DNA of 64,000 bases from Nonlabens arenilitoris. Lineage in GTDB: Bacteria; Bacteroidota; Bacteroidia; Flavobacteriales; Flavobacteriaceae. This document shows, piece after piece, positions 63,944 through 64,000 of this stretch. The notes beneath the pieces are model-generated. The model ran no database searches and was not told the origin of the DNA. It worked only from the letters and a program-made list of their open reading frames with translations. The stretch covers positions 682,001-746,000 of the forward strand of contig NZ_MTPW01000001.1 in the NCBI RefSeq assembly GCF_002954765.1. Direction: 5' to 3'. The position numbers and the translations under genes were made by a program. The number at the start of each line of letters is the position of its first letter. The stretch's first letter is position 1.

Positions 63944-64000
63944 TTAAATTATTTCTGCAACTACAAATACACTGCCGGTCACCACTATCAAATCATCGCT
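63944..64000 (-). CDS. folC: 3' end of folylpolyglutamate/dihydrofolate synthase (partial)
   Basis: Only the last 18 codons and the stop are in the window. The translation SDDLIVVTGSVFVVAEII matches the well-conserved FolC C-terminus (D-x-(V/L)-x-VTGS-x-(Y/F)-x-V-(A/G)-E). The call rests on this short stretch, so confidence is moderate. FolC adds glutamate to folates. Confidence 0.7.
   Translation of the reverse strand, partial: SDDLIVVTGSVFVVAEII

Overview
The window is a low-GC Bacteroidota chromosome segment, almost certainly from a marine-type Flavobacteriaceae bacterium (a Nonlabens/Dokdonia-like relative is a guess, not shown). The supporting signs are the type IX secretion/gliding core gldKLMN, T9SS C-terminal sorting domains on two secreted proteins, a SusC/SusD pair, an XrtF-type exosortase, the -7 promoter element TAnnTTTG, weak Shine-Dalgarno signals and many short lipoprotein signal peptides. 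No phage, IS element, integrase or CRISPR array was seen. The segment looks like resident chromosome.

Layout. 1-8.7 kb: end of a delta-60-repeat T9SS substrate, an MscS channel, a frameshifted XRE/membrane regulator, an NTF2-like lipoprotein, a thioredoxin/MsrA-like fusion, acetyl-CoA synthetase and an outer-membrane barrel. 8.7-14.8 kb: a four-gene operon (ECF sigma factor, membrane TPR protein, T9SS substrate, membrane-anchored TPR-CHAT protease-like lipoprotein). 14.9-19.7 kb: five tightly spaced genes for secreted proteins, led by an OmpA-domain protein and including two tandem paralogues with internal repeats. 20-25 kb: OmpA lipoprotein, M16 peptidase, initiator tRNA, DUF2383 protein. 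25-31 kb: RND efflux operon. 31-34.4 kb: ABC-F ATPase, DUF983 protein, FAD oxidoreductase. 34.5-43 kb: gldN-gldM-gldL-gldK, a metal-site-degenerate arginase-fold protein and topA. 43-50 kb: miaB, a sigma-54-type regulator, lptE, a TPR protein, secG, groES and groEL. 50-57.3 kb: SusC/SusD and a large metzincin-type protease. 57.4-61.2 kb: small membrane protein, methyltransferase, membrane sulfatase-like protein and a TIMP-like secreted protein. 61.2-64 kb: exosortase XrtF with partner, GAF/fRMsr protein, galE, tRNA-Val and the 3' end of folC.

Functional links. Much of the content concerns the cell envelope: T9SS motor and substrates, exosortase sorting, LPS transport (LptE), Sec export (SecG), efflux, nutrient uptake and surface proteolysis. 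The CHAT operon is the best candidate for a poorly described system. It combines regulated transcription (ECF sigma plus membrane TPR partner), a secreted surface protein and a caspase-like domain held at a membrane.

The most striking sequence-level feature is a dispersed palindrome, GCTTTCGCGAAAGC, with 12 exact and 3 degraded copies in 64 kb. It occurs both between genes and inside genes. In five proteins it is read in the same frame and gives the peptide AFAKA, twice at the end of a signal peptide. No stretch over 300 bases is without a gene except 24154-24514, which holds a tRNA gene, a terminator and a tRNA-like remnant.
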